DNA from: Flavobacterium sp. FEMGT703F
GTDB taxonomy: Bacteria > Bacteroidota > Bacteroidia > Flavobacteriales > Flavobacteriaceae
DNA length: 64,000 bases
NCBI GenBank assembly: GCA_002786385.1
Contig: PGCN01000025.1
Span: 124,001 to 188,000, forward strand
Direction of reading: 5' to 3'
Shown: positions 28,501-35,654 of the stretch, in pieces
Layout of the letters: each line of letters starts with the position of its first letter
Numbering within the stretch: position 1 is the stretch's first letter
The notes under the pieces: generated by a model
What the model was told of the DNA's origin: nothing
Database searches by the model: none
The model's input: only the letters and a program-made list of their open reading frames with translations
Program-made: the position numbers and the translations under genes

Positions 28501-28669
28501 GGCTTTTCATTTCGTGTACCGCTTTGTTGGTAAACGTAATGGCCAGAATATTGCGGTAGGCATCGGGTTTTTTGGATAGGAGAATGATTTTTAAATACTC
28601 TTTCACCAAAGTATAGGTTTTGCCCGAGCCGGCCGAAGCGTCGTATATGGAGAAAGCAGGTTTTTGCAT
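25520..28669 (-). CDS. UvrD-family helicase-nuclease, AddA-like
   Basis: 1049 residues. Superfamily 1A helicase motifs in order: Walker A YDASAGSGKTYTLVKEYL (about 8-25), FTNKAVHEMKSRV, FIDEFQDTSEMQW (Walker B), GDPKQSIYRWRGG, LGTNYRS, IMTIHKSKGLEFPVVIFPF and LYVALTRAEEQLYI. The C-terminal RecB-like nuclease has PDRMVVHPNKEIYLLDYKTGAHQ (about 1000-1022). This is the AddA layout: ATP-driven unwinding plus one nuclease site. It probably pairs with the AddB-like protein at 19984-22743 to resect broken DNA ends for RecA. The preceding membrane protein gene ends at its first base, suggesting cotranscription. Confidence 0.92.
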   Translation of the reverse strand: MQKPAFSIYDASAGSGKTYTLVKEYLKIILLSKKPDAYRNILAITFTNKAVHEMKSRVVESLSEFAKENPSSKALQLMQDIHKETGLSLPTITEKAKSIIKNLIHNYAAFDISTIDKFTHKVIRAFAHDLNLPITFEVSLDTENLLTEAVDAIIAEAGNDETLTNLLVDFTMEKTDDDKSWDISREIMDTGKLILNENNRQEITHFQNKTIAEFIEIKNKLTELCAAMEAKTVELATEALLLIDNKGIDNKAFSGGYFPKHLVTIQEKKFNPNNKTYHEFDDIKINKTAADRAVIESIIPDLLEMLSSIYATFEKKNFYEAFLKNITPLSLLNTVSNELDKIQKEQNILSIAEFNKLIYEQIQNQPAPFIYERLGEKYRHFFIDEFQDTSEMQWHNLIPLIDNALSSEDLNGERGSLMIVGDPKQSIYRWRGGKAEQFIELSKNNNPFVNPDKALFSLGTNYRSYSQIIDFNNRFFRFLSGEFTHQDYKNLYLNHSHQEFNSKTGGYVHISFVPKVDKEHWDDDESLEKNEMYLTATLATIEKVIQKGFRYKDIAILTRKKAHGVEIANYLTENGIPILSSESLLLGASSEVQGVIHILRYLKNNSDLMAKANFLYYLASLQEQLPIHDFIAKGMEQQSESAFQQWLQSFHLDFSFEKIRKKSLYEATEIIIAKVIPTNKRNAYIQFFLDLILEHDLKKQAGISDFLNYWDTNSEKLSIPSPEGNDAVRIMTIHKSKGLEFPVVIFPFAEEDYSKGPREKMWLNADAETIGLPKVLVDKSSKVSSYGEEANNLYQQKKQEELLDNINVLYVALTRAEEQLYIISGMQTRSKTSGEYPNNMATFFIKFIGEPFDENQLDYAFGQADKLSETETSTSATQVIPQLTATLNPKNIKIAQKESLMWNTQQQKAIEFGNILHEILSFVNTSDDIELALTKAIENGLIIASQKETIAQTLEEVVTHQDLLPYFASGNTILNEQTIIQKEGHLVKPDRMVVHPNKEIYLLDYKTGAHQSKYTTQLENYQNAIEKMGFKVTKKALVYIGERLEVVNL
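25523..25551 (-). promoter_or_regulatory. Promoter of kbl inside the AddA-like gene
   Basis: Minus strand: TTG (25551-25549), 18 bp spacer, TAAATTTG (25530-25523), about 40 bp before the kbl ATG. It overlaps the last codons of the helicase gene, which allows kbl to be expressed apart from it. Confidence 0.5.
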
Positions 28670-29259
28670 TAATTATGATTTACAGTTTTAAATTTTAAAA
28701 TGGATTGGTTGGCATATTTATAAACGAATACTATAAGGCTAAATTCAATCGCTTTAACCGCAATAGAGAGTAAAAACTCCCACCAAGTAAATCCGATGTA
28801 GTTGTATATAGTCCAAGAACTTGGGAGATAATCTCTGTGAAGAGAAGTTACAATAATGACAAATCGTTCAAAAGTTATGATAAAAGGGACAACTATAAGT
28901 ATCCTGAAAAACAAAAACTTCCTTATGATATTGAATCTAACCAATTGGGTTAAAATTAACCAAAATAAGGGTTGAAGCCAAATGCCAAAAGAATATTCTC
29001 CTGTTAGTCGATTCAGGAATTGCGTTTTTTCTTCTTCCGTCATGATAACAACAAAATCGACCGTTACAGCCAGAAGCCAAACAATCGCAAATAAAATCCC
29101 TAAGAATACGAAGGTTTTGCAGGCGTCTTTGTCAAATTCTGTGAGCAAGTCTTTTTTGTACTTGAATAATTTTAGAGTAAAGAATAAAACAGTATACCAA
29201 CCGAAGCCTAAAATTAAATCGATTCGGATAAAATGTAAGATGAAATCAAAATCTACCAT
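28669..29259 (-). CDS. Membrane protein, unknown function
   Basis: 196 residues with about five hydrophobic helices (around 10-30, 45-70, 90-115, 118-140 and 160-185). The loops carry few charges except EEEKTQFLNRLTGEY and HRDYLPSSWTIYNY. I recognise no family. Its 3' end touches the AddA-like gene start by one base and its 5' end overlaps the GNAT gene by 7 bases, so the three are translationally packed in one transcript. Confidence 0.65.
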   Translation of the reverse strand: MVDFDFILHFIRIDLILGFGWYTVLFFTLKLFKYKKDLLTEFDKDACKTFVFLGILFAIVWLLAVTVDFVVIMTEEEKTQFLNRLTGEYSFGIWLQPLFWLILTQLVRFNIIRKFLFFRILIVVPFIITFERFVIIVTSLHRDYLPSSWTIYNYIGFTWWEFLLSIAVKAIEFSLIVFVYKYANQSILKFKTVNHN

Positions 29260-29780
29260 TGGCCTTTTTCGATTAAATAGACAAAATTCAGCTTCGGCTC
29301 TTCACCGTAATATTCCACCTCAAATTCATCGACTTTTACCGCGCCTATTTTGACTATGGCTTTTTGAGAACGAATGTTGTAAGCGCCAATGTGAAAATAC
29401 ACTTTGTCAACAAACAGAAAAGCGTATTCGAGCATCAATTTTTTAAGCGCTTTGTTGTAGCCATTGCCCCAAAATTTGCGTCCGATAAAAGTGTAGCCAA
29501 TTAAAACCGATTTTTGGTTTTCATTGTAATCGTAAAAACGGCTGCAGCCAACAATTTCATTGGTGGCTTTGTCCCGAATTAAAAAAGCGCCCTGCGACAG
29601 CAATGCCCCTTCGAAAAACTTTTGAAACACCTCGCGTTGGTAGCGCAATTTATTAGGATGTTGCTCCCAAACCAACGGATCAGAAGCTACAGCATATAAA
29701 TCTTCAAAATCTTCTTCCTTGAGCGGAAAAAGTGCTATAAGTTCGTTTTGCAGATGTTGTGGTTGCCAGTTTAAAGTCAT
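29253..29780 (-). CDS. GNAT family N-acetyltransferase (RimJ/RimL type)
   Basis: 175 residues. A RimJ/RimL-like opening (LQNELIALFPLKEEDFEDLYAVASDPLVWEQHP) is followed by the acetyl-CoA binding segment IGRKFWGNGYNKALKKLMLEYAF (about 105-127) and a C-terminal YYGEEPKLNFVYLIEK. It transfers an acetyl group to an amino group of an unknown substrate, in the cytoplasm. It is the first gene before the small membrane protein and the AddA-like gene, all on the minus strand. No promoter box was identified upstream. Confidence 0.85.
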   Translation of the reverse strand: MTLNWQPQHLQNELIALFPLKEEDFEDLYAVASDPLVWEQHPNKLRYQREVFQKFFEGALLSQGAFLIRDKATNEIVGCSRFYDYNENQKSVLIGYTFIGRKFWGNGYNKALKKLMLEYAFLFVDKVYFHIGAYNIRSQKAIVKIGAVKVDEFEVEYYGEEPKLNFVYLIEKGQW

Positions 29781-29980
29781 GGGTAGCAGTTGGTTTTATA
29801 GCCCCGATTGTCCCGAATTTTCAGGAGAAATCCTTTTGACTTGCTGAGGGTTGTAACCCTTGGTAAGTTAAAAAGATTGTAATGGAAAGCGGGACACGAG
29901 CTCATAAAGAGCGAACAGGCGAAGCAAATAGCTCCAAATAAAATATCGATTTTAATTATTTGTTAATTGGTAAATAGTAT

Positions 29981-29999
29981 TTTATCTTCCGAAGATAAA
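29981..29999. promoter_or_regulatory. 19 bp palindrome, candidate operator of the superoxide dismutase gene
   Basis: TTTATCTTC and GAAGATAAA (29981-29989, 29991-29999) are exact reverse complements around one C. The palindrome ends 4 bp before the -7 box and covers the place where a -33 box would be, so a bound protein would block or contact RNA polymerase. Confidence 0.5.
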
Positions 30000-30003
30000 T
30001 GTA

Positions 30004-30011
30004 TAAATTTG
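30004..30011 (+). promoter_or_regulatory. -7 element TAAATTTG of the superoxide dismutase gene
   Basis: Perfect TAnnTTTG, 35 bp before the ATG at 30047. No TTG at the -33 distance. This site would place the ATG at 29999 upstream of transcription, supporting 30047 as the start. Confidence 0.5.
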
Positions 30012-30046
30012 AATTCATTTTAATACTAACTTTAATTAAAAATATC

Positions 30047-30655
30047 ATGGCTTTTGAATTACCAAAATTACCCTATGCATACGATGCCTTAGAACCACAT
30101 ATCGACGCCAGAACGATGGAAATCCATCATTCTAAACACCACAATGCTTATGTGACCAATTTGAATGCGGCTATCGCCGGCACCGATATGGAAGGCAAAA
30201 CCATCGAAAACATTTTGATTAACTTAGACATGACCAATATGGCGGTTCGCAACAATGGTGGTGGTCACTATAATCACAATTTGTTTTGGAAAGTAATGTC
30301 GCCTGATGGTGGCGGAAAACCAACCGGTGAATTAGCAGAAGCTATTGATGCGGCTTTTGGTTCTTTTGAAGAATTTAAAGCACAGTTTGCCAAAGCCGGA
30401 GCAACTCGTTTCGGGTCTGGCTGGGCTTGGTTGTGTGTACACAAAGGTGGGAAGTTGGAAGTGTGTTCTACACCAAACCAAGACAATCCGCTGATGCCGG
30501 ATACGGCTTGTGGCGGTTTCCCTATTTTAGGAATGGATGTTTGGGAACATGCTTATTACTTGCATTATCAAAACCGTCGTCCGGATTATATTGAAGCGTT
30601 TTTTAACGTAATCAATTGGACAGAGGTGTCTCGTTTGTACGCTACTGAAAAATAA
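30047..30655 (+). CDS. Superoxide dismutase, Fe/Mn type
   Basis: 202 residues from ATG 30047 ([36 protein letters not shown]), the standard start of the family. Metal ligands are visible: His in MEIHHSKHH, His in [11 protein letters not shown], and Asp and His in [19 protein letters not shown]. It converts superoxide to hydrogen peroxide and oxygen in the cytoplasm. The metal (Fe, Mn or either) cannot be decided by eye. A palindrome lies over the promoter and a strong terminator follows, so it is a single-gene unit under possible oxidative or metal control. Confidence 0.95.
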   Translation: MAFELPKLPYAYDALEPHIDARTMEIHHSKHHNAYVTNLNAAIAGTDMEGKTIENILINLDMTNMAVRNNGGGHYNHNLFWKVMSPDGGGKPTGELAEAIDAAFGSFEEFKAQFAKAGATRFGSGWAWLCVHKGGKLEVCSTPNQDNPLMPDTACGGFPILGMDVWEHAYYLHYQNRRPDYIEAFFNVINWTEVSRLYATEK

Positions 30656-30685
30656 AGCCGAGCCTTTTTTCAGAAAGAATAAAAG

Positions 30686-30718
30686 CCGATTTCGCTAATT
30701 AAGCGGAATCGGTTTTTT
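30686..30718 (+). terminator. Terminator of the superoxide dismutase gene
   Basis: CCGATTTCGCT (30686-30696) pairs with AGCGGAATCGG (30702-30712) with one non-canonical pair, followed by six T (30713-30718). Confidence 0.75.
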
Positions 30719-30733
30719 GTTTGGTATAGGGAT

Positions 30734-30812
30734 AAAAAATAAACAGGCGGAATTGCTTCCACCTGTTTGCCCCAAATCTACCATAAACTTAACCTACACT
30801 AAATACTATGGT
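30734..30812 (-). ncRNA. Small RNA unit 1 of a tandem array
   Basis: Minus strand: a -7 box TAGATTTG (30824-30817), 4 bp, then a predicted RNA of about 79 nt. It starts ACCATAG and folds that end on TATGGT, carries the shared core GTAGGTTAAGTTTATGGT then AGATTTGGGGCAAA, and ends in a 12-pair hairpin (30741-30752 with 30757-30768) followed by T6. The hairpin sequence differs from the other units but the pairing is kept. The loop between ACCATA and TATGGT is longer than in units 2-4. No protein is likely. Confidence 0.5.
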
Positions 30813-30921
30813 AACGCAAATCTAATAACATCCAAATTAATTTTGCGCTTTTTTTGTTAAAATATATTGGAATGATAGGCAAATGAGAGTGAAAACTGTC
30901 TTTTTGGGGATTTTCAGAGGT

Positions 30922-31001
30922 ATAAAAAATAAAAAAGGTGAAGAAAACTTCACCCTTTTTGCCCCAAATCTACCATAAACTTAACCTACTAATGCTATGG
31001 T
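30922..31001 (-). ncRNA. Small RNA unit 2 of a tandem array
   Basis: Minus strand: -7 box TATATTTG (31013-31006), 4 bp, then about 80 nt beginning ACCATAGCATTAGTAGG, the shared core, and a GGGTGAAG...CTTCACC hairpin (around 30935-30954) with T runs after it. Almost identical to unit 3 along its length, including the spacer behind it. Confidence 0.55.
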
Positions 31002-31100
31002 GGAACAAATATAACACGGATAATATTGTTAAAAAAAAATAATCAGACGAACTACAAGTAAAATCGTTGAAGTTTTTTTGGGCTGTTTTTCAGCGGTGTA

Positions 31101-31178
31101 TAAAATAAAAAAGGTGAAGAAAAACTTCACCCTTTTTGCCCCAAATCTACCATAAACTTAACCTACTAATGCTATGGT
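31101..31178 (-). ncRNA. Small RNA unit 3 of a tandem array
   Basis: Minus strand: -7 box TATATTTG (31190-31183), 4 bp, then about 78 nt with the shared core and a GGTGAAG/CTTCACC hairpin (31113-31119, 31125-31131) followed by T6. It lies 177 bp from unit 2 measured between -7 boxes. Confidence 0.55.
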
Positions 31179-31277
31179 GGAACAAATATAAAACGGATAA
31201 TATTGTTAAAAAAAATAATCAGACGAACGACAAGTAAAATCGTTGAAATCTTTTGGGGCTGTTTTTCAGCGGTGTAT

Positions 31278-31355
31278 AAAATAAAAAAGGTGAAAATTGC
31301 TTTTCACCCTTTTTGCCCCAAATCTACCATAAACTTAACCTACTAATGCTATGGT
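31278..31355 (-). ncRNA. Small RNA unit 4 of a tandem array
   Basis: Minus strand: complete promoter (TTG, 21 bp, TACATTTG), 5 bp, then about 78 nt with the shared core. The terminal hairpin (AAGGTGAAAA/TTTTCACC, about 31287-31308) has a changed loop and lower stem yet keeps pairing, then T6. It is the first unit after the purF stop codon on the same strand and the only one with a recognisable -33 box. Confidence 0.55.
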
Positions 31356-31360
31356 AAAGT

Positions 31361-31392
31361 CAAATGTAAGTGGATTGCCTTTTCTGAAACAA
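31361..31392 (-). promoter_or_regulatory. Promoter of small RNA unit 4
   Basis: TTG (31392-31390), 21 bp spacer, TACATTTG (31368-31361) on the minus strand, 5 bp before the conserved RNA segment. Confidence 0.5.
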
Positions 31393-31446
31393 AAAATTCA
31401 GACGAAATGCAACAAAAATCGTTTAATGACAAAAAATGTTAAAATT

Positions 31447-33345
31447 TTAGTAGGCACGAGCATCTTTGCCTTCGTAAAAATTCATAAATGCCCTGTTAAC
31501 CACGCGGTTACCGCCCGGAGTTGGGTAGTCACCCGTGAAGTACCAATCGCCTAAATTTTTAGGACAAGCCAAGTGTAAATTGGCAACGGTTTGGAAAATA
31601 ATCTTTATCTCAGCTTTAATGTCTTCCGGATGTAAAAGCTCTGCTATCTTGTTTGAAATTTCAGTGTCGGTGAAAGGTGCGTAAATTTCGGTGACAAAAT
31701 TCACTACCTCGGCATCTTTTAGTTTTTCTTGTGCTTTACACTTTTTATAAACATCGTCTACAATATGGTATAGATTTCTTTCTTTGAGTAAATCAATGGC
31801 AGCTTGAAAAGCGATTAAGCCTTCCAATTTGGCCATATCGATTCCGTAACAGTCCGGATAGCGAATTTGCGGCGCTGACGAAACTACTACTATGCGTTTC
31901 GGATTCAAACGATCCATCATCCTAAGGATACTTTTTTTCAAAGTAGTGCCTCGAACGATACTATCATCAATGATTACTAAATTATCGGAAGGTTTGATTA
32001 CGCCGTAAGTGACATCGTAAACGTGCGCAACCAAATCGTCTCTGCTGCTGTCTTCGGTGATGAATGTTCGCAGTTTTGCGTCTTTAATGGCGATTTTTTC
32101 CGTTCGAATTTTAACTGATAGGATTTCCTCCAACTTTTCCTTGGTCAACGTTTTGCGATTGTCCAGGATAAATTGGTTTTTTCTGTGATTCAGAAAGTCG
32201 TTAGCTGCTTCAATCATGCCGTAAAAGGAAGTTTCAGCTGTGTTGGGTATGAATGAGAAAACGGTATTGTCGGTATCATCTTCAATAGCTTCTAAAACGG
32301 CCGGTAAGATTAATTTTCCCAATTCTTTTCTTTCCTGATAAATTTCGGCATCACTTCCGCGTGAGAAATAGATTCGCTCAAAAGAACACGCTTTTTTGAT
32401 GCTTGGTGTGATGATTTCTTCTTGCGAAACGCTTCCGTTTTTTTTAATGATAAGTGCATTACCGGGAAGTAATTCTTGTACTTTTTCAAAAGGCACATTA
32501 AAAGAGGTTTGGATTACCGGTCTTTCCGAAGCTACGACTACAATTTCTTCATCTTCATAAAAATAAGCCGGGCGAATACCTGCCGGATCGCGAAACACAA
32601 AACTGTCGCCGTGACCCAATAATCCGGCCATGGCATAACCGCCGTCCCAACCTTTAGAGGCGCGTTTTAAAATTTTGGCGATATCGAGTTTTTCGGCAAT
32701 TACCGGAGAAGCTTCTCTTTTAGACAGACCGTTGTTTTTACATTCTTGATACAAATCGGTTACTTCATCGTCCAGGAAATGACCAATTTTTTCCATTACG
32801 GTTACGGTATCAGCTAATTCTTTTGGGTGCTGACCCAATTCGACCAAACTATTGAACAATTCGGTTACATTGGTCATGTTGAAATTTCCGGCTACAATTA
32901 GGTTTCGGTGCATCCAGTTGTTTTGCCGCAAAAACGGGTGTACACTTTCGATACTGTTTTTACCGAAAGTGCCATAGCGAACGTGTCCTAAAAACAGCTC
33001 ACCTATATAAGGTAGGTTTTCTTTTTGTAAAGCAACGTTGTCTTGGTATTCCGGGTGTTGCTCTAATTCTTCGTTAATCCGGTCATTGATTTGATCAAAG
33101 ATGTCTTGTATGGGTTGCGCTTTGTTCGAACGCACTCTGCTAATGTAACGTTCTCCGGGTTCTACATCGAATTTAATAGAGGCAAAACCGGCACCGTCTT
33201 GACCGCGGTTGTGTTGCTTTTCCATCAGCAAATACATTTTCTGTATGCCGTAAAAAGCTGAACCGTATTTTTCTTTGTAAAAGGCTAACGGTTTTTTCAA
33301 TCGTAAAAGGGCAATTCCACATTCGTGTTTAATGGCGTCGCTCAT
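31447..33345 (-). CDS. purF: Amidophosphoribosyltransferase
   Basis: 632 residues. A class II glutaminase domain starts with the nucleophile Cys9 (HECGIALL) and contains HNRGQDGAGFASI, GHVRYGTFG and GGYAMAGLLGHGDSF. The phosphoribosyltransferase domain has the PRPP loop NLVIIDDSIVRGTTLKKSI (about 455-473). It makes phosphoribosylamine from PRPP and glutamine, the first step of purine synthesis. The protein is about 120 residues longer than the E. coli enzyme, with an extended C-terminus, as in other Bacteroidota. Cys9 would need removal of eight residues to become N-terminal, as in Bacillus PurF. A small RNA array follows on the same strand. Confidence 0.9.
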   Translation of the reverse strand: MSDAIKHECGIALLRLKKPLAFYKEKYGSAFYGIQKMYLLMEKQHNRGQDGAGFASIKFDVEPGERYISRVRSNKAQPIQDIFDQINDRINEELEQHPEYQDNVALQKENLPYIGELFLGHVRYGTFGKNSIESVHPFLRQNNWMHRNLIVAGNFNMTNVTELFNSLVELGQHPKELADTVTVMEKIGHFLDDEVTDLYQECKNNGLSKREASPVIAEKLDIAKILKRASKGWDGGYAMAGLLGHGDSFVFRDPAGIRPAYFYEDEEIVVVASERPVIQTSFNVPFEKVQELLPGNALIIKKNGSVSQEEIITPSIKKACSFERIYFSRGSDAEIYQERKELGKLILPAVLEAIEDDTDNTVFSFIPNTAETSFYGMIEAANDFLNHRKNQFILDNRKTLTKEKLEEILSVKIRTEKIAIKDAKLRTFITEDSSRDDLVAHVYDVTYGVIKPSDNLVIIDDSIVRGTTLKKSILRMMDRLNPKRIVVVSSAPQIRYPDCYGIDMAKLEGLIAFQAAIDLLKERNLYHIVDDVYKKCKAQEKLKDAEVVNFVTEIYAPFTDTEISNKIAELLHPEDIKAEIKIIFQTVANLHLACPKNLGDWYFTGDYPTPGGNRVVNRAFMNFYEGKDARAY

Positions 33346-33389
33346 AGGGTGTTGTGTTGTTGTAAGTTGAGTGTTATAGGGTATTTAAA

Positions 33390-33418
33390 AACAAAAATGC
33401 CCCGAAATTTCGAGGCAT
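33390..33418 (-). terminator. Terminator of the PfkB kinase gene
   Basis: ATGCCCCGAAA and TTTCGAGGCAT (33397-33407, 33408-33418) pair on the minus-strand RNA with one U-G, followed by T-rich sequence. It separates pfkB from purF. Confidence 0.65.
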
Positions 33419-33422
33419 AAAG

Positions 33423-34349
33423 TTATTGTAAATCTATTTCAAATTGTGTTAAAGCTTTGAATTGTTTCAAGCGCTCGTTCACTTCTTCTTTGGTTAGCTC
33501 GAGCATTCTTTCGGTTCCGAATTTCTCCACGCAGAAAGACGCTAAGTTAGAGCCTTGAATGATAGCGGTTTTCATCGTTTCAAAAGAGATGTCGCCTTGT
33601 TGCGTAATAAAACCTGCAAAACCACCTGCAAATGTATCACCGGCGCCGGTCGGATCATACACATCAGCTAACGGTAAAGCCGGAGCAAAGAAAATGTGTT
33701 CGTTGTGGAAAATTAACGCACCGTGTTCTCCTTTTTTAATCACCACGTATTTTGGTCCCATAGTATGGATTTTAGCCGCAGCTTTCACTAACGAATATTC
33801 TCCCGACAATTGACGCGCTTCTTCGTCGTTAATGGTAATTACATCTACGCGTTTGATTACGTCTAATAATTCCGGTAAAGCACAATCCATCCAGAAATTC
33901 ATGGTGTCTAAAACCACTAATTTCGGTTTTTGGGTCATTTGGTTTAAAACGCCGGTTTGTACTATTGGGTGTAAGTTGCCCAACATTACTACGTCGGCAT
34001 CTTTAAAATGATTGGGAACAATCGGATTGAAATCGGCCAATACATTCAACTCGGTGGCTAATGTATCTCTCGAATTCATGTCGTTGTGGTATTTACCGCT
34101 CCAGAAAAACGTTTTGCCTTCTTTTACGATTTCCAAACCTGAAATGTCAATATTTCTGGCCGTTAATAAATCTAAATATTCTTGAGGGAAATCGCCACCA
34201 ACTACCGACACGATAGCCGATTGTAAGTTGAAGTGCGAAGCAGACAATCCGATAAAAGTACCGGCGCCGCCCAAAATTTTATCTGTTTTTCCGAAAGGAG
34301 TTTCAATAGCGTCAAAAGCTACTGTTCCTACTATAAGTAATTTGTTCAT
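33423..34349 (-). CDS. PfkB family carbohydrate or nucleoside kinase
   Basis: 308 residues. An N-terminal GGAGTFIGLSASHFNLQ motif (PfkB signature 1 region) and the C-terminal ATP-site motif DPTGAGDTFAGGFAGF (about 220-235) with the catalytic Asp are clear. The family phosphorylates sugars or nucleosides; the substrate cannot be read from sequence, and adenosine-like or ribose-like activity are both possible. It lies between purN-rnhA and purF on the same strand, which would suit a nucleoside or ribose substrate, as inference only. It has its own terminator. Confidence 0.85.
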   Translation of the reverse strand: MNKLLIVGTVAFDAIETPFGKTDKILGGAGTFIGLSASHFNLQSAIVSVVGGDFPQEYLDLLTARNIDISGLEIVKEGKTFFWSGKYHNDMNSRDTLATELNVLADFNPIVPNHFKDADVVMLGNLHPIVQTGVLNQMTQKPKLVVLDTMNFWMDCALPELLDVIKRVDVITINDEEARQLSGEYSLVKAAAKIHTMGPKYVVIKKGEHGALIFHNEHIFFAPALPLADVYDPTGAGDTFAGGFAGFITQQGDISFETMKTAIIQGSNLASFCVEKFGTERMLELTKEEVNERLKQFKALTQFEIDLQ

Positions 34350-34416
34350 TCTTAGGGTTTCAAATTAAAGGCGCAAAGATACAGTTTTAGTTTAAAAGTT
34401 TAAAATGGTTTCAAGC

Positions 34417-34896
34417 TTAAAAAAGCTTTCCTTCTTCTCGCTCATAAAAAGAATCTACAGAAAGTTTTTCCAAACCTGAGGCATACACCGCTAATTCATC
34501 ACAGCGTTCGTTTTGCGGATGGTTGTTGTGGCCTTTGATCCATTTGAAGTCGACTTGGTGTTGGCGATACACTTTTAAGAATCGCATCCACAAATCAGGA
34601 TTTTTTTTGCCTTTAAATCCGGTTTTTTCCCAACTGAAAACCCATTTTTTTTCTACGGCATCCACCACATATTTGGAATCGGAAACTACCAGGACTTTCA
34701 TGTTGGGTTGTTTGAGTTTTTCAAGTCCCACAATCACCGCCAATAATTCCATACGATTGTTGGTAGTATGTCGAAATCCTTCATAAAACTCTTTGCGATA
34801 CGGTGTGCCAACCATTTCCATGACTACGCCGTAACCGCCGTTTCCGGGATTTCCTTTGGCAGCGCCGTCGGTGTAGATGTGGACTTGGTGACTCAA
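34417..34896 (-). CDS. rnhA: Ribonuclease HI
   Basis: 159 residues. The four acidic catalytic residues appear in order: Asp in YTDGAAKGNPGNGGYG, Glu in NRMELLAVIVGLE, Asp in VVSDSKYVVDA and Asp in NERCDELAVYAS, with the flexible-loop His in KGHNNHPQNE. It cuts the RNA strand of RNA-DNA hybrids (primers, R-loops). The length is typical. It starts 11 bp after the purN stop on the same strand and is probably cotranscribed with it. Confidence 0.95.
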   Translation of the reverse strand: MSHQVHIYTDGAAKGNPGNGGYGVVMEMVGTPYRKEFYEGFRHTTNNRMELLAVIVGLEKLKQPNMKVLVVSDSKYVVDAVEKKWVFSWEKTGFKGKKNPDLWMRFLKVYRQHQVDFKWIKGHNNHPQNERCDELAVYASGLEKLSVDSFYEREEGKLF

Positions 34897-34907
34897 GTGA
34901 AAAGGGA

Positions 34908-35477
34908 TTAGGGATTAGGGATCAGAAGTTTTTCGACAACCACAGGGAAGTATTGGTGTTCCAATTCATGTATTTTGGCAGCGATTTCCTCAGGAGTTTG
35001 GCATTCTTCAATATTGACGGAAGTTTGAAAAATAAATTCACCTTCATCGTAATGCTCATTCACGTAATGAATAGTGATGCCGGTTTCTTTCTCCTTGTTT
35101 TCCATAACCGCCTTGTGTACGTGCAAACCATACATGCCTTTGCCTCCGTATTTGGGCAAAAGCGCCGGATGAACATTGATGATTTTATGAGGAAATTCAG
35201 CAATAATATGTTCCGGAAATTTTAATAAAAATCCCGCCAAAACAATCAAATCCGGTTGTAACGATTGTAGTTTTTGTAAAACCAAGTTGATTTCTAGGTC
35301 GTTTTTGCTGAAAACAAAAGAGGCAACGTTGTGGTTTTTGGCTTTTTCCAATACTTTGGCCTGAGCATTATTGGTAAACACTCCGGCTACAGCAATCACC
35401 TTACTATTTTTAAAATGCTGAATGATATTTTCAACATTAGAACCGTTTCCTGAGGCGAACAGCACAATTTTTTTCAT
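34908..35477 (-). CDS. purN: Phosphoribosylglycinamide formyltransferase
   Basis: 189 residues. FASGNGSNVENIIQHF at the N-terminus binds the phosphate of GAR. NVHPALLPKYGGKGMYGLHVHKAV contains the catalytic Asn-His region, and HYVNEHYDEGEFIFQ the catalytic Asp. It transfers the formyl group of 10-formyltetrahydrofolate to GAR in purine synthesis. With purF nearby, and formyl-THF cyclo-ligase at the other end of the window, this is ordinary one-carbon and purine metabolism. It is divergent from acpP. Confidence 0.95.
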   Translation of the reverse strand: MKKIVLFASGNGSNVENIIQHFKNSKVIAVAGVFTNNAQAKVLEKAKNHNVASFVFSKNDLEINLVLQKLQSLQPDLIVLAGFLLKFPEHIIAEFPHKIINVHPALLPKYGGKGMYGLHVHKAVMENKEKETGITIHYVNEHYDEGEFIFQTSVNIEECQTPEEIAAKIHELEHQYFPVVVEKLLIPNP

Positions 35478-35595
35478 TTGTCGGGCCTGAAATTAGAGTA
35501 CAAAAAAAAGAATAATTACGCTATTTTGAGGCATAAGAATGTAAGATTTTGAAATTATTTTTTTACTTTCGTAGTTATATTTAGTAACAAAAAGG

Positions 35596-35624
35596 TTGTT
35601 ATAAAATAAAGTTTTTTATTTTTG
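35596..35624 (+). promoter_or_regulatory. Promoter of acpP
   Basis: TTG (35596-35598), 18 bp spacer, TATTTTTG (35617-35624), 30 bp before the acpP ATG. Good match in both boxes. Confidence 0.6.
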
Positions 35625-35654
35625 CCAACAATTTAAATTAAAAATCTAGAAATT

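Larger units (their letters stand above)
30735..31368 (-). repeat. Four-copy tandem array, period about 177-189 bp
   Basis: The -7 boxes lie at 30817, 31006, 31183 and 31361 (left ends), giving spacings of 189, 177 and 178 bp. Each unit has promoter box, about 30 nt shared core and hairpin terminator. Units 2 and 3 are nearly identical including spacers; unit 1 is most diverged. The whole 30.7-31.4 kb stretch has no protein gene. Confidence 0.8.

Noticed and set aside
29820..29935. Hairpin and GC-richer stretch upstream of the superoxide dismutase gene (AGGGTT-gt-AACCCT)
   Set aside because: It looks like a piece of a dispersed intergenic repeat; no second copy in this window supports it and no gene is affected.
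30735..31368. CRISPR array
   Set aside because: There are four repeats with a period near 180 bp and nearly identical spacers in units 2 and 3, no 25-40 bp direct repeats with unique spacers, and no cas genes.
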